Part shown: positions 46,106-55,412 of the stretch, in pieces | How positions within the stretch are numbered: the stretch's first letter is position 1 | Layout: each line of letters opens with the position of its first letter | Assembly: GCF_012911935.1 (NCBI RefSeq) | Contig: NZ_JAAXLA010000013.1 | Coordinates: forward strand, 48,655 to 112,654 | Direction: 5' to 3' | Length of the DNA: 64,000 nucleotides | Source of the DNA: Pseudonocardia acidicola | Lineage (GTDB): Bacteria > Actinomycetota > Actinomycetes > Mycobacteriales > Pseudonocardiaceae | The notes under the pieces: model-generated | The model's database searches: none | What the model was told of the DNA's origin: nothing | What the model saw: only the letters and a program-made list of their open reading frames with translations | Program-made: the position numbers and the translations under genes

Positions 46106-47308
46106 TCAGGCAAGGCCGCGCAGCATCAGGTTCCAGTACATGAACGGCAACCCGTACCGCTTGAGGTACCACATGTCCCGGCGCTCCTTGATCGTGTCGA
46201 TCAGCGGGATCGTCGGCGTCGGCCGCATCGAGTAGTCGAACTCGGCGAGCAGCATCGTGTGCCGGGACGTGGTCAGCGGGCAGGAGGCGTAGCCGTCGTA
46301 CTCGGCGGAAGGGGTGCGCCCGTTCATCACGGCGGTGAGGTTGTCGACGACGACGGGTGCCTGTTTGCGGATCGCCGCTCCGGTCTTCGAGTTCGGCGAG
46401 GAGCCGGCGTCGCCGAGTGCGAAGACGTTCGCGTAGCGGGCGTGCTGCATCGTGTGTTTGTCGATCTCCACGTAGCCGGCCGGGTTCGCCGGGTCGGCCA
46501 ATGGCCCCTTCTTGATCCAGTCGGGGGCGCTCTGTGGCGGGACGAGGTGCATGAACGAGTACGGCAGGGTGGTGGTGTCCTTGGTGTTGAGGTCGGTGAC
46601 CACGGCCTCCCGGCTGTTCGGGCGGACGTCGGTGACCTCGCTGCTGAAATGCACGGTGATGCCGTAGCGGCGGGCCACGTCCAGCAGCACGTCGGAGAAC
46701 TCCTTGACCCCGAACATCGCCGGCGTGGGCAGCACCAGGTGGACGTCGATGTTGCCGAGGACCCCCTGTTCACGCCAGTAGTCCGCGGCGAGGTAGGCGA
46801 TCTTCTGCGGGGCGCCGGCGCACTTGATCGGCCCGGACGGCATCCCGAACACGGCGATACCCGACCGCGTCTCGCGGATGAACCGCCAGGTGGCCGGGGC
46901 GAGCTCGTAGACGTAGTTGCTGGAGACGCCGTCGCGGCCCAGGGTCTCGCTCAACCCGGAGATCTTGGCCCAGTCGAGCTGGATGCCGGGGCAGACGACG
47001 AGGTAGTCGTAGTGCACCGTCTGGCCCCCGGTGAGGGAGACCTCCTGGGTGTCTGCGTCGATCTCCGCGGCGGACTCCCGGATCCAGGTGGCGCCTCTGG
47101 GCATGACCTTGGCCTCAGGACGAGCGCTGGCTTCGATCGGGGCGCAGCCGCCGCCCACCAGGGTCCAGAGGGGCTGGTAGTAGTGCGTCATGGCGGGCTC
47201 GATGACCGCAACGTCGCGTTCGCCGGCACGCAGCAACCGGGCGGCGACGGTGATGCCGGCGGAGCCGCCGCCCACAATGACGATCTTGTAATGCGCTCGG
47301 CTGACCAT
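46106..47308 (-). CDS. sqr: Sulfide:quinone oxidoreductase, mitochondrial-like type
   Basis: A 400-residue flavoprotein. [18 protein letters not shown] (residues 8-25) binds FAD. The two redox cysteines of the SQOR family are Cys163 in KCAGAPQK and Cys343 in GYASCPLTT, with the following LLAEFDY block as in animal-type (type II) SQOR. A conserved [17 protein letters not shown] block is near residue 38. It oxidises sulfide to bound sulfane sulfur and passes electrons to quinone at the membrane. It is divergent from the molybdoenzyme operon, with a shared palindrome between. Confidence 0.92.
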   Translation of the reverse strand: MVSRAHYKIVIVGGGSAGITVAARLLRAGERDVAVIEPAMTHYYQPLWTLVGGGCAPIEASARPEAKVMPRGATWIRESAAEIDADTQEVSLTGGQTVHYDYLVVCPGIQLDWAKISGLSETLGRDGVSSNYVYELAPATWRFIRETRSGIAVFGMPSGPIKCAGAPQKIAYLAADYWREQGVLGNIDVHLVLPTPAMFGVKEFSDVLLDVARRYGITVHFSSEVTDVRPNSREAVVTDLNTKDTTTLPYSFMHLVPPQSAPDWIKKGPLADPANPAGYVEIDKHTMQHARYANVFALGDAGSSPNSKTGAAIRKQAPVVVDNLTAVMNGRTPSAEYDGYASCPLTTSRHTMLLAEFDYSMRPTPTIPLIDTIKERRDMWYLKRYGLPFMYWNLMLRGLA

Positions 47309-47370
47309 GACACGTCTCCCGATCCGTTGAGGCGGGCCAACCTATAGACGTGTTTCAGATCACACAAGGC

Positions 47371-47386
47371 CAATGACGGGTCATTG
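47371..47386 (+). promoter_or_regulatory. 16-base palindrome between SQOR and molybdoenzyme operon
   Basis: CAATGAC-GG-GTCATTG is a perfect 7-2-7 inverted repeat, 63 bases upstream of the SQOR start and 101 bases upstream of the Fe-S/NrfD start. It is A/T-richer than its surroundings. It is a good operator candidate for both directions; which regulator binds is not known. Confidence 0.55.
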
Positions 47387-47486
47387 AGGACCGATAGGTC
47401 TGGACATAAGGACTGCTGTCGCGGTTATCTGGCTATGGCGGGGATCACACCCGTCGGACTGCGGCCGGAACGGCGAGGGCGGACTG

Positions 47487-49040
47487 ATGAGGTACGGGTT
47501 CGCGATCGATCAGCGCACCTGCATCGGGTGCCACGCGTGCACGGTGGCGTGCAAGACCGAGCACGACATTCCGGTGGGCCAGTTCCGGACCTGGGTGAAG
47601 TACGTCGACCAGGGCACGTTCCCGTCGAGCACGCGGGACTTCGGGGTGATGCGGTGCAACCACTGCACGGACGCGCCGTGCGTGACGATCTGCCCGACGA
47701 AGGCGTTGTTCACCCGCGCGGACGGCATCGTCGACTTCGACTCCGACCGTTGCATCGGGTGCAAGAGCTGCATGCAGGGCTGCCCGTACGACGCGATCTA
47801 CATCGACGAGGACACCCACACCGCAGCGAAGTGCAATTTCTGCGCCCACCGGGTCGACGAGGGCCTGGAACCCGCATGCGTGGTGGTATGCCCGACGCAC
47901 TCGATCTGGGTGGGCGACCTCGACGACCCGGCCAGCGGCATCGCCCGGCTGGTGGCCGAGAACCCGGTGTCGGTACGCGCCCCGGAGCAGGGCACCGGAC
48001 CGAACGTGTTCTACCTCGGTGCCGACCGCGCGGTGCTCGACCCGCTGGCCGCCCCCGCCGCCGGCGGCTATCTGTCCTCCCGGCCCGACCCGCATCGCGC
48101 CGGCGTCGCCGCGCATCTGACTCCGGATCCGGTGACCGCCGCCCGGACCACCCTCGACACCGCGCACCCCCGGCCGTGGGGTTGGCGGGTGACCACCTAC
48201 CTGTGGGCCAAAGGCGTCGGCGCCGGAGCGCTGATGCTGGCCGCGCTCGCGCAGTTCCTCGGCGTCGACCTCGGGACGGTGGGCACCGTGATCGCCCCGG
48301 CGCTGGGCCTCGCCGGAACGATGATCACCGGGGCGCTGCTGGTCTGGGACCTCAAACGCCCGGAGCGGTTCCTGTACATCTTCCTCAGGCCCAACCCCGC
48401 CTCATGGCTGGTCCGTGGTGGGGTGGTGCTCACCGTGTTCGCGGCGCTGTCGACGGCGTGGCTGGTGCTGGGAATCCTCATCGAGTCCGGCTCGGTCCCC
48501 GGCGGCCCCGGATCCGCGGCGACGGCAGTGCTGAGGGTGCTCGCCGCGCTCGCCGTTGCCGGTGGGGTGCTGACCGCCGGCTACACCGCGTTCCTGTTCG
48601 GTCAGGCCGAGGGCCGGGATCTGTGGCAGTCGCCGCTGTTGTTCTGGCACCTGCAGGCACAGGCCTTCATGGTCGGTGCCGGTGCACTGGCGGTGACCGC
48701 GGGGGTCACCGGACTGCCCGAGGACGGCGTGGCGCTGCTCGCACGCGTGCTGGTCGTGGCGACCACGGTCCACGTCCTGATGCTGCTTCTCGAGTTCGGC
48801 GGGCGCCACACCAGCGCCCACGCCACCGCCGCGGCGCACCTGGCCACCCACGGCCCGTATGCGCGTCTGTTCTGGTCCGCCGGAGTGGGGCTCGCGGTGG
48901 TGGCCGCTGCCGTCGCCGCGGTGAGCTGGTCCGGGGCACATCCCGCCGCTGCGGTCGCCGCCGGTCTGGCCGTGCAGATAGCGCTGTTGTGCTACGAGAG
49001 CGTGTTCGTCCGCGCCGGTCAGGACGTGCCCCTGTCCTGA
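47487..49040 (+). CDS. Fused Fe-S subunit and NrfD-type membrane subunit (SoeB-SoeC / PsrB-PsrC like)
   Basis: A 517-residue protein joining two subunits normally encoded separately. Residues 1 to about 180 carry four [4Fe-4S] motifs: CIGCHACTVAC, CNHCTDAPCVTICPT, CIGCKSCMQGCPY and CNFCAHRVDEGLEPACVVVCPT. Residues from about 220 have eight or so hydrophobic helices (WRVTTYLWAKGVGAGALML onwards) of the NrfD/PsrC quinone-binding family. It would take electrons between the molybdenum subunit encoded next and the quinone pool. No in-frame restart is visible at the join. The 81-base gap to the next gene has GGAGG. Confidence 0.88.
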   Translation: MRYGFAIDQRTCIGCHACTVACKTEHDIPVGQFRTWVKYVDQGTFPSSTRDFGVMRCNHCTDAPCVTICPTKALFTRADGIVDFDSDRCIGCKSCMQGCPYDAIYIDEDTHTAAKCNFCAHRVDEGLEPACVVVCPTHSIWVGDLDDPASGIARLVAENPVSVRAPEQGTGPNVFYLGADRAVLDPLAAPAAGGYLSSRPDPHRAGVAAHLTPDPVTAARTTLDTAHPRPWGWRVTTYLWAKGVGAGALMLAALAQFLGVDLGTVGTVIAPALGLAGTMITGALLVWDLKRPERFLYIFLRPNPASWLVRGGVVLTVFAALSTAWLVLGILIESGSVPGGPGSAATAVLRVLAALAVAGGVLTAGYTAFLFGQAEGRDLWQSPLLFWHLQAQAFMVGAGALAVTAGVTGLPEDGVALLARVLVVATTVHVLMLLLEFGGRHTSAHATAAAHLATHGPYARLFWSAGVGLAVVAAAVAAVSWSGAHPAAAVAAGLAVQIALLCYESVFVRAGQDVPLS

Positions 49041-49121
49041 AGTGGCCTCGTCCGGCTCCCCGAGGGCGCCGGCCGGGTCCGCATTCGTCCCACTCGCGCC
49101 CAGCACTGCAGGAGGCATCAC

Positions 49122-52043
49122 ATGACCGAATCGGCCCCGCAGCGCATCGGGGACGCCCCCGCTCCCCCGGCCGCACCGGCGGCCGGCCACCCGCTGCCCG
49201 GCGAGCGCCGGCACGAACACCTGCGGAACTTCCCGCCGGTGTCGAGCTGGGACAACCACATCGAGTACGACGCCAAGGCCCACCCCCGCAAGGTTCCGCA
49301 CAGCTACATGCTCATCCCGACGACCTGCTTCAACTGCGAGTCCGCCTGCGGGTTGCTCGCCTACGTCGACAAGGACGACCTCTCGATCAAGAAGGTCGAG
49401 GGCAACCCCGCCCACCCCGGTTCCCGCGGCCGCAACTGCGCCAAGGGCCCGGCCACGATCAACCAGATCACCGACCCGGAGCGGATCCTGTACCCGCTGC
49501 GCCGCGCCGGGGAGCGCGGCGGCGGCCGCTGGGAGCGGGTCAGCTGGGATGCCGCGCTGGACGACATCGCCGGCCGGATCCGCACCGCGATCCAGCAGGA
49601 CCGCCACGAGGAGGTGATGTACCACGTCGGCCGGCCCGGCGAGGACGGCTTCGCCGAGCGCTTCCTGGCCGCCTGGGGCGTCGACGGGCACAACAGCCAC
49701 ACCAACGTGTGCTCCTCGGGCGCCCGGTTCGGGATGACGCTGTGGGGCGGCTACGACCGGCCTTCCCCCGACCACGCAGACGCCAAGGTCATCCTGCTGC
49801 TGTCCAGCCACCTGGAGACCGGGCACTACTTCAACCCGCACGCTCAGCGGATCATGGAAGGCAAGCAGTCGGGCGCGAAGCTGATCGTGATCGACCCGCG
49901 GATGTCCAACACCGCCGGCCACGCCGACCTGTGGATCGCGCCGTGGCCGGGCAGCGAGGCGGCGATCCTGCTGGCCGTCGTGTCCCATCTGTTGCGCACC
50001 CGCCAGATCGACCAGCCCTTCCTGCGCCGCTGGTTCAACTGGCAGACCTACCTCGCCGAGCTGCACCCGCTGGCCGAACCGAGCTTCGAGGTGTTCCTGG
50101 ATCGTCTCGAAGCCGACTACGCCGGCTACACCCCGGAGTTCGCCGCCGAGGAGGCCCGGGTACCGGTCGAGCGGATCGTCGAGCTCGCCGAGCTGGTGGC
50201 CCGGTGCGACCACCGCCTGGCCGCGCACATCTGGCGCTCGGCGGCGGCGGGCAATCTGGGCGGCTGGCAGGTCGCCCGCTGCCTGTGGTTCGTCCTGGCG
50301 CTGACCGGGTCGATCGGCACGCGGGGCGGGACCAGCCCGAACGGATGGAACAAGTTCATCCCGCACGGCCCGAACATGCCGCCCGCGCACGACCACTGGA
50401 ACGAGTTGATCTGGCCTCGGGAGTATCCGATGGCCACCAACGAGATGTCGATCCTGCTGCCGCACTTCCTGGCCGAGGGCCGCGGTCGGCTCGAGGTCTA
50501 CTTCTCGCGGGTGTTCAACCCGATCTGGACCTATCCCGACGGCTTCGCCTGGATGCGGGCCCTGGCCGACCCCCATCAGGTCGGGCTGCACGTCGCGCTG
50601 ACCCCGACCTGGTCGGAGACCGCGGAGTTCGCCGACTACGTGCTGCCGATGGGGCACGCCACCGAGCGGCACGACACCCATTCCTACGAGACGCACTCCG
50701 GCAAGTGGCTGGGCTTCCGCCAGCCCGTGCGCCGGGTGGCGATGGAGAAGCTCGGACACCCGGTGACCGACACCCGCGACGCCAACCCGGGCGAGGTGTG
50801 GGAGGAGAACGAGTTCTGGTTCGACCTGTCCTGGCGGATCGATCCGGACGGTTCGCTGGGGATCCGCCGGTACTTCGAGTCCCCGTACCGGCCGGGCGAG
50901 AAGATCACCGTCGACGAGTACTACCGGTGGGTCTTCGAGAACCGGGTGCCCGGCCTGGTCGAGAAGGCGAGGTCCGAGGGACTGACCCCGCTGGAGTACA
51001 TGCGCCGCTACGGCGTGGTCGAGGTCGGCCGGGACCTCTACCGCCAGGACGAGCGCCCACTCGGCGCCGACGAGTTCGACGACACCGAGATCGACACCGC
51101 CCCGGACACCCGGGGGGTGCTGCGCAAGCCGGTGACCCTCGACTCCACCCCGCCACTGTTCGGCGAGGCCGGCGCGGTCGGGGTGCGCCACGACGACGGT
51201 TCGACCACGGCCGGCTGGCTGACCCCGTCGCGCAAGCTCGAGGTGTACTCGACGGCGATGCGCGACTGGGGCTGGACCGAGCACGCCACGCCCGGTTACA
51301 TCCGTTCCCACGTCGCCCACCGCGAGATCGACCTCGATGCCGGCGACCTGGTCCTGATCCCCACCTTCCGGCTGCCCACGTTGATCCACACCCGCTCGGG
51401 CAACGCGAAGTACCTCAACGAGATCTCCAATTCACACCCGCTGTGGCTCAACTCCACCGACGCGGCACGCCACGGCGTGGTCACCGACGACCTGGTTCGG
51501 CTGTCCACCTCGATCGGCCACCTCGTCGCGCGGGTCTGGGTCACCGAGGGGATCCGCCCCGGGGTCTGCGCGCTGTCGCACCACATGGGCCGCTGGCGGC
51601 TGCACGACACCGAAGGCAGCCGCTGGGTCTCGGGTCTGGTCGACATCACCCACCCGAACGGTGCGAACACCTGGCTGCTGCGCTACAAGGGCGGCGTCGC
51701 CCCGTTCGCCTCCGAGGACCCGGACTCCGAACGCATCTGGTGGACCGACCCCGGGGTGCACCAGAACCTGGCGTTCGGCGTGCAACCCGACCCGCTGTCG
51801 GGGCAGCACTGCTGGCTGCAGAAGGTGCGTCTGGAGAAGGCCCACCCCGGCGATCGGTACGGCGACGTGTATGTCGATGCAGACCGCTCGGCCCAGGTCT
51901 ATCGGGAGTGGCTGGCCAAGACCCGCCCCTGCCTGGGCCCGGGGGGCCAACGCCGGCCCGAGTTCCAGATGCGCCCGGTCAAGCCGCGCCGACGGGCCTT
52001 CCGCATCCCCACCGGTGACCCTGCCGGGCGCGAGGAGGGGTGA
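49122..52043 (+). CDS. Molybdopterin oxidoreductase catalytic subunit (SoeA/PsrA/PhsA family)
   Basis: A 973-residue enzyme of the DMSO-reductase family. Its [4Fe-4S] cluster motif is Cys69, Cys72, Cys76 and Cys106 (CFNCESAC, then GRNCAKGP), and a probable Mo-ligating Cys197 is in HTNVCSSGAR. The middle and C-terminal parts have the family blocks KLIVIDPRMSNTAGHADLW and NEISNSHPLWLNSTDAARHGV. There is no twin-arginine signal, so the subunit should stay in the cytoplasm; this favours SoeA-type sulfite oxidation over exported polysulfide or thiosulfate reduction. Next to SQOR and persulfide genes, an oxidative role fits, but the direction is not proven. Confidence 0.88.
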   Translation: MTESAPQRIGDAPAPPAAPAAGHPLPGERRHEHLRNFPPVSSWDNHIEYDAKAHPRKVPHSYMLIPTTCFNCESACGLLAYVDKDDLSIKKVEGNPAHPGSRGRNCAKGPATINQITDPERILYPLRRAGERGGGRWERVSWDAALDDIAGRIRTAIQQDRHEEVMYHVGRPGEDGFAERFLAAWGVDGHNSHTNVCSSGARFGMTLWGGYDRPSPDHADAKVILLLSSHLETGHYFNPHAQRIMEGKQSGAKLIVIDPRMSNTAGHADLWIAPWPGSEAAILLAVVSHLLRTRQIDQPFLRRWFNWQTYLAELHPLAEPSFEVFLDRLEADYAGYTPEFAAEEARVPVERIVELAELVARCDHRLAAHIWRSAAAGNLGGWQVARCLWFVLALTGSIGTRGGTSPNGWNKFIPHGPNMPPAHDHWNELIWPREYPMATNEMSILLPHFLAEGRGRLEVYFSRVFNPIWTYPDGFAWMRALADPHQVGLHVALTPTWSETAEFADYVLPMGHATERHDTHSYETHSGKWLGFRQPVRRVAMEKLGHPVTDTRDANPGEVWEENEFWFDLSWRIDPDGSLGIRRYFESPYRPGEKITVDEYYRWVFENRVPGLVEKARSEGLTPLEYMRRYGVVEVGRDLYRQDERPLGADEFDDTEIDTAPDTRGVLRKPVTLDSTPPLFGEAGAVGVRHDDGSTTAGWLTPSRKLEVYSTAMRDWGWTEHATPGYIRSHVAHREIDLDAGDLVLIPTFRLPTLIHTRSGNAKYLNEISNSHPLWLNSTDAARHGVVTDDLVRLSTSIGHLVARVWVTEGIRPGVCALSHHMGRWRLHDTEGSRWVSGLVDITHPNGANTWLLRYKGGVAPFASEDPDSERIWWTDPGVHQNLAFGVQPDPLSGQHCWLQKVRLEKAHPGDRYGDVYVDADRSAQVYREWLAKTRPCLGPGGQRRPEFQMRPVKPRRRAFRIPTGDPAGREEG

Positions 52044-53164
52044 TGCTCGGCCGGCGACATCCCCGCAGCGCCGATCTCGACGGCGCCCGCGCCGCCGCGG
52101 CGGCGATCATCGACCCGCAGCTGCGCCGCTCGCTCGGGGAGCTCGGCATGATCAACGACGTGCGCCCCGGCCGGCGCGGCGGGGTCACCGTCGAGCTCGC
52201 GCTGGCCACGGCCGAACACCCGCAGCGGGACGAACTCGCCGCCGCCGTCCGCGCCGCGGTCGACGCCGCCGCGGGACCCGGTGGCACGACGGTCGACTTC
52301 GTCTCCATGCCGGCACGCCGGCGGATCGAACTCGCCGAGCACCTGCGGGCCACCACCCGGCCCATCACCGGGAGTCTCGGGACCACCTGCCGGATCTACG
52401 CGGTCGCCTCCGGCAAGGGCGGGGTCGGCAAGTCCACCGTCACCGCCAACGTGGCCGCCGCTCTCGCCGCCGGCGGGAAGCGGGTCGGCGTCCTGGACGC
52501 CGACGTATGGGGCCACTCGATCCCGCAGTTGTTCGGCGTGCACCGCAACCCGTTGACCCTCGGCGGGCTGATGCTGCCGGTGCCGGCCCACGGGGTCGCG
52601 CTGATGTCGGTGGGGTTCTTCGTCGGCCCCGGCGAGCCGGTCGTCTGGCGCGGCCCGATGCTGCACAAGGCCCTTGAGCAGTTCCTCACCGACACCTACT
52701 GGGGCGAGCTCGACGCGCTGCTCATCGACCTGCCCCCGGGTACCGGCGACATCACCCTCTCGCTGCTCGAACTCGTCCCCGACGCCGCCCTGCTCGCCGT
52801 CACCACTCCGGCGAGCACCGCCCACACGGTCGCCGAGCGGGTGCTGACCATGGCTGCGCGGGGCGGCATGCCGATCGCCGGCGTCGTGGAGAACATGACC
52901 GCGGCGGTGTGCGCGTGCTGTGGGGAGCGGACCACCGTGTTCGGCGAGGGCGGCGGGCGGCGACTGGCTGCGCAGGCCGGGGTGCCGCTGCTGGCGCAGA
53001 TTCCGCTCGACGTCGAGGCCCGGGCCGCCGGCGATGACGGCGTACCCGTCGTCCTGCGCTCGCCGTCGTCCGCCTCGGGACTGGCGCTCGGGCGGCTGGC
53101 GGCGGGACTGCCGGTCGTGCGGCGCAGCCTGTCGGGCCGGGCCCTCCCCCTGTCCGTGGTATGA
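52040..53164 (+). CDS. Mrp/ApbC-family Fe-S carrier ATPase
   Basis: A 374-residue P-loop ATPase. The deviant Walker A motif GKGGVGKS is at residues 125-132, LDADVWGHSIPQLFG follows, DLPPGTGDI is the Mrp signature and a CACC cysteine pair sits near 292-295, where Fe-S clusters are held. An N-terminal domain (10-90) resembles the MIP18/DUF59 type. It overlaps the molybdoenzyme gene by four bases, so it may load Fe-S clusters onto the newly made subunits. Family role in cluster assembly is established; the partner is inferred. Confidence 0.88.
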   Translation: MMLGRRHPRSADLDGARAAAAAIIDPQLRRSLGELGMINDVRPGRRGGVTVELALATAEHPQRDELAAAVRAAVDAAAGPGGTTVDFVSMPARRRIELAEHLRATTRPITGSLGTTCRIYAVASGKGGVGKSTVTANVAAALAAGGKRVGVLDADVWGHSIPQLFGVHRNPLTLGGLMLPVPAHGVALMSVGFFVGPGEPVVWRGPMLHKALEQFLTDTYWGELDALLIDLPPGTGDITLSLLELVPDAALLAVTTPASTAHTVAERVLTMAARGGMPIAGVVENMTAAVCACCGERTTVFGEGGGRRLAAQAGVPLLAQIPLDVEARAAGDDGVPVVLRSPSSASGLALGRLAAGLPVVRRSLSGRALPLSVV

Positions 53165-53198
53165 GGCCACGGCCCCGTCGCACGACCACGGAGGGACC

Positions 53199-53588
53199 AT
53201 GCGCGATGACCACCACGTGACCCGGCGTCAGGAGGCCGTGAACACCGGCACCGGCGTCGATCGGGAACCCGACTACCGCTTCACCCTCGCCAACGAGCGG
53301 ACGTTCCTGGCCTGGAATCGCACCGCACTGGCCCTGATCGCCGGCGGCGTGGCCGTCGTCCAGTTGGTCCCCACGTTCGGTCCTCCGGGCACCCGCCACG
53401 TCCTGGGCTCGGTCCTGGTCGTGCTCGGTGTCGCCGTGACCGCAGGAAGCTACCGGCGATGGCGGGCCCTGCAACGGGCGATGCGCCGAGACGAGGATCT
53501 GCCGGCGACGAAGATGCCGCTGCTGCTCGGCATCGGGCTCGGCGTGATCGCGGTGGCCGTCGTGGTGCTGCTGTTCCTGACGCGATGA
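53199..53588 (+). CDS. DUF202 (YidH-like) membrane protein
   Basis: A 129-residue protein with three hydrophobic segments. The signature FTLANERTFLAWNRTALALIAGGVAVVQL (about residues 29-57) is the DUF202 mark, followed by a conserved YRRWRALQRAMRRDEDLP loop and a C-terminal helix. Role is unknown for the family. GGAGGG precedes the start at 53199. It overlaps the next DUF202 gene by four bases. Confidence 0.85.
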   Translation: MRDDHHVTRRQEAVNTGTGVDREPDYRFTLANERTFLAWNRTALALIAGGVAVVQLVPTFGPPGTRHVLGSVLVVLGVAVTAGSYRRWRALQRAMRRDEDLPATKMPLLLGIGLGVIAVAVVVLLFLTR

Positions 53589-53920
53589 GCAGGTCGGCAC
53601 GCCGCCTCGGCGACCGGCCCGGTCTGCAGGCCGAGCGCACCGTCCTGGCCTGGGACCGCACGGCCCTCGGCTTTCTCGCCAACGGCGCCCTGCTACTCGT
53701 TCGCAACATCCACACCGCGCAGTACCAGCGCTGGCTGCCCGCGGTGGCCGCGTTCGGGCTCGGCGTCGCGTGCTTCACCCTGGCCCGGCTGCGGCAACGC
53801 CGGCTGACCCGCACCCCTCCCGAGCGGATCGGCCCGGCGCGCGGGCCGCTGACCACGATCACCGTGTTCATCTGCCTGCTCGCCGTTCTGGTCATCGTCT
53901 TCCTGATCGGGACCCGGTGA
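53585..53920 (+). CDS. DUF202 membrane protein, second copy
   Basis: A 111-residue protein with three hydrophobic segments, opening SARRLGDRPGLQAERTVLAWDRTALGFLANGALLLVRNI, the second subtype of DUF202 that commonly pairs with a YidH-like one. Start overlaps the upstream stop (ATGA). The pair may form one complex. Function is unknown; position behind the molybdoenzyme suggests membership of the same module. Confidence 0.84.
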   Translation: MSRSARRLGDRPGLQAERTVLAWDRTALGFLANGALLLVRNIHTAQYQRWLPAVAAFGLGVACFTLARLRQRRLTRTPPERIGPARGPLTTITVFICLLAVLVIVFLIGTR

Positions 53921-53965
53921 CCGGCGGACCCGGCGGACCGTGACGCGGGCCCGACGGCGCTCTGC

Positions 53966-55087
53966 TCAGACCGAGCCGGTGGCCGCCTGCAGCCCCAGGC
54001 TCGTGACCGCCACGAGAATCCACAGCACCGCGCCGAGCAGCAGCGGCCGCGCCCCGGCGCGGCGCATGTCCGACAGCCGCAGCGACGAGCCGATGCCGGC
54101 GAGCGCGATGGTGATCAGGAACGTCCCGGCCGCCGAGAGGCCCGGGTGCCAGGACACCGGGATCACCCCGAGGGTGTCGAGGACCGACGCGGCGACGAAC
54201 CCGACGAGGAACACCGGGACGAGCTTCCTCCACGGCAGCGACCGCCACCGGAACCCGGCGCCGGAGCCGATCCGCGCGGTGGCGACGGTGTCCCGGCGCG
54301 CCTTCCACACCGCCAGCGCCACGACGATGGGGATCAGCGTCAGCGTGCGGGTCAGCTTGACCACCACGGCGTAGGGCCCGGCGTCGCCGCCGTAGGAGAA
54401 CGCCGCCGCCACCACCGAGGAGGTGTCGTTGATCGCGGTGCCCGCCCAGAGCCCGAACGCATGCGGGTCCATCCCCAAGGCGTGGCCGAGGCCGGGGAAG
54501 GCCAGCACGGCGATGATGTTGAACGTGAAGATGGTGCCGATGGCGTAGGCGACCTGGGATTCGTGTGGCTTGAGCACCGCCGTGGTGGCCGCGATGGCCG
54601 ACGCTCCACAGATGCCGGTGCCGACCCCGATCAGGATCTGGGCGTCCCCCCGCACCCCCAGCAGCCGCCCCAGAATCCACGCCCCGAGCAAGGCGGCGAC
54701 CACCGTGCCGAGCATGACCGGAAGCGAACTCGCCCCGACGGTGGCGATCTGCTGCAACGACAGGGTCGCCCCCAGCACCACGATCGACGACTGCAGCACC
54801 GGCTTCGCCGCGAACGACAGACCGGGCCGCAGGTCATCGCCGGGCTTGATGGCCGCTGCCAGCACGATGCCCAGCACGATCCCGAACACCGGTCCCCCGA
54901 CGATCGGCACGAGGTGTCCGAGCGCCGTCGCCGCGACCGCGACCAGCAGCGACACCGTCAGCCCCGGGACCAGCGCCCGGCCCCGCGCGACGAACTCGGC
55001 GGACCGGCCCGGCCGGTCGTCGCGCGCCTCGGCGGGACCCCTCACCGCTGGGATCCGGTTCGTCGACGTCCGCTGGGACGACGGCAT
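53966..55087 (-). CDS. YeiH/UPF0324-family putative exporter
   Basis: A 373-residue membrane protein with ten or so hydrophobic segments. Blocks GIVLGIVLAAAIKPGDDLRPGLSFAAKPVLQSSIVVLGATLSL and LIGVGTGICGASAIAATTAVLKPHESQVAYAIGTIFTFNI are the family signature, then GTAINDTSSVVAAAFSYG. YeiH proteins are annotated as sulfate or sulfonate exporters on limited evidence. It converges on the DUF202 pair. In a sulfur-oxidising module, removal of sulfite or sulfate from the cytoplasm would make sense, but this is inference. ATG 55087 follows GGAGG. Confidence 0.82.
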   Translation of the reverse strand: MPSSQRTSTNRIPAVRGPAEARDDRPGRSAEFVARGRALVPGLTVSLLVAVAATALGHLVPIVGGPVFGIVLGIVLAAAIKPGDDLRPGLSFAAKPVLQSSIVVLGATLSLQQIATVGASSLPVMLGTVVAALLGAWILGRLLGVRGDAQILIGVGTGICGASAIAATTAVLKPHESQVAYAIGTIFTFNIIAVLAFPGLGHALGMDPHAFGLWAGTAINDTSSVVAAAFSYGGDAGPYAVVVKLTRTLTLIPIVVALAVWKARRDTVATARIGSGAGFRWRSLPWRKLVPVFLVGFVAASVLDTLGVIPVSWHPGLSAAGTFLITIALAGIGSSLRLSDMRRAGARPLLLGAVLWILVAVTSLGLQAATGSV

Positions 55088-55412
55088 GACTACCTCCATT
55101 GCCTGAGCGTCGGTGGGACGACCGCTGACACCGGGACATCCGAACCGGGAATATCAGTATGTACCAACATTGGGTCGGGCCGCACACTGCTGTCAATCCG
55201 GCACCGAACGTGACGCCCGTCTCCCATCACCAGCAGACACCAGGGGCGAGACGTCACGAACTGCGTGAACACACAGCAGCGACGTGCGGACATTCGCCGT
55301 CGATCACACCTTCTGCCGGCCGGCCCGCCGCCACGAGCAGCGAGTTCGTTGACCCACCCGGCACTGGACCTAATGTCCGTACACCTGGCGCCGACGGGAA
55401 GGAGAGCGGATC
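55088..55412 (+). other. 325-base gap upstream of the exporter
   Basis: Carries the promoter of the exporter gene on the minus strand; the segment 55150-55175 (GGGAATATCAGTATGTACCAA) is A/T-rich and a candidate. No gene is supported. Confidence 0.3.

Noticed and set aside
48402..51389. 995-codon minus-strand frame opposite the molybdoenzyme genes
   Set aside because: Antisense shadow without recognisable domain.
47384..52018. A 1544-codon plus-strand frame across the molybdoenzyme operon
   Set aside because: It crosses two well-supported genes in another frame and is almost wholly Arg/Pro/Gly; no motif.
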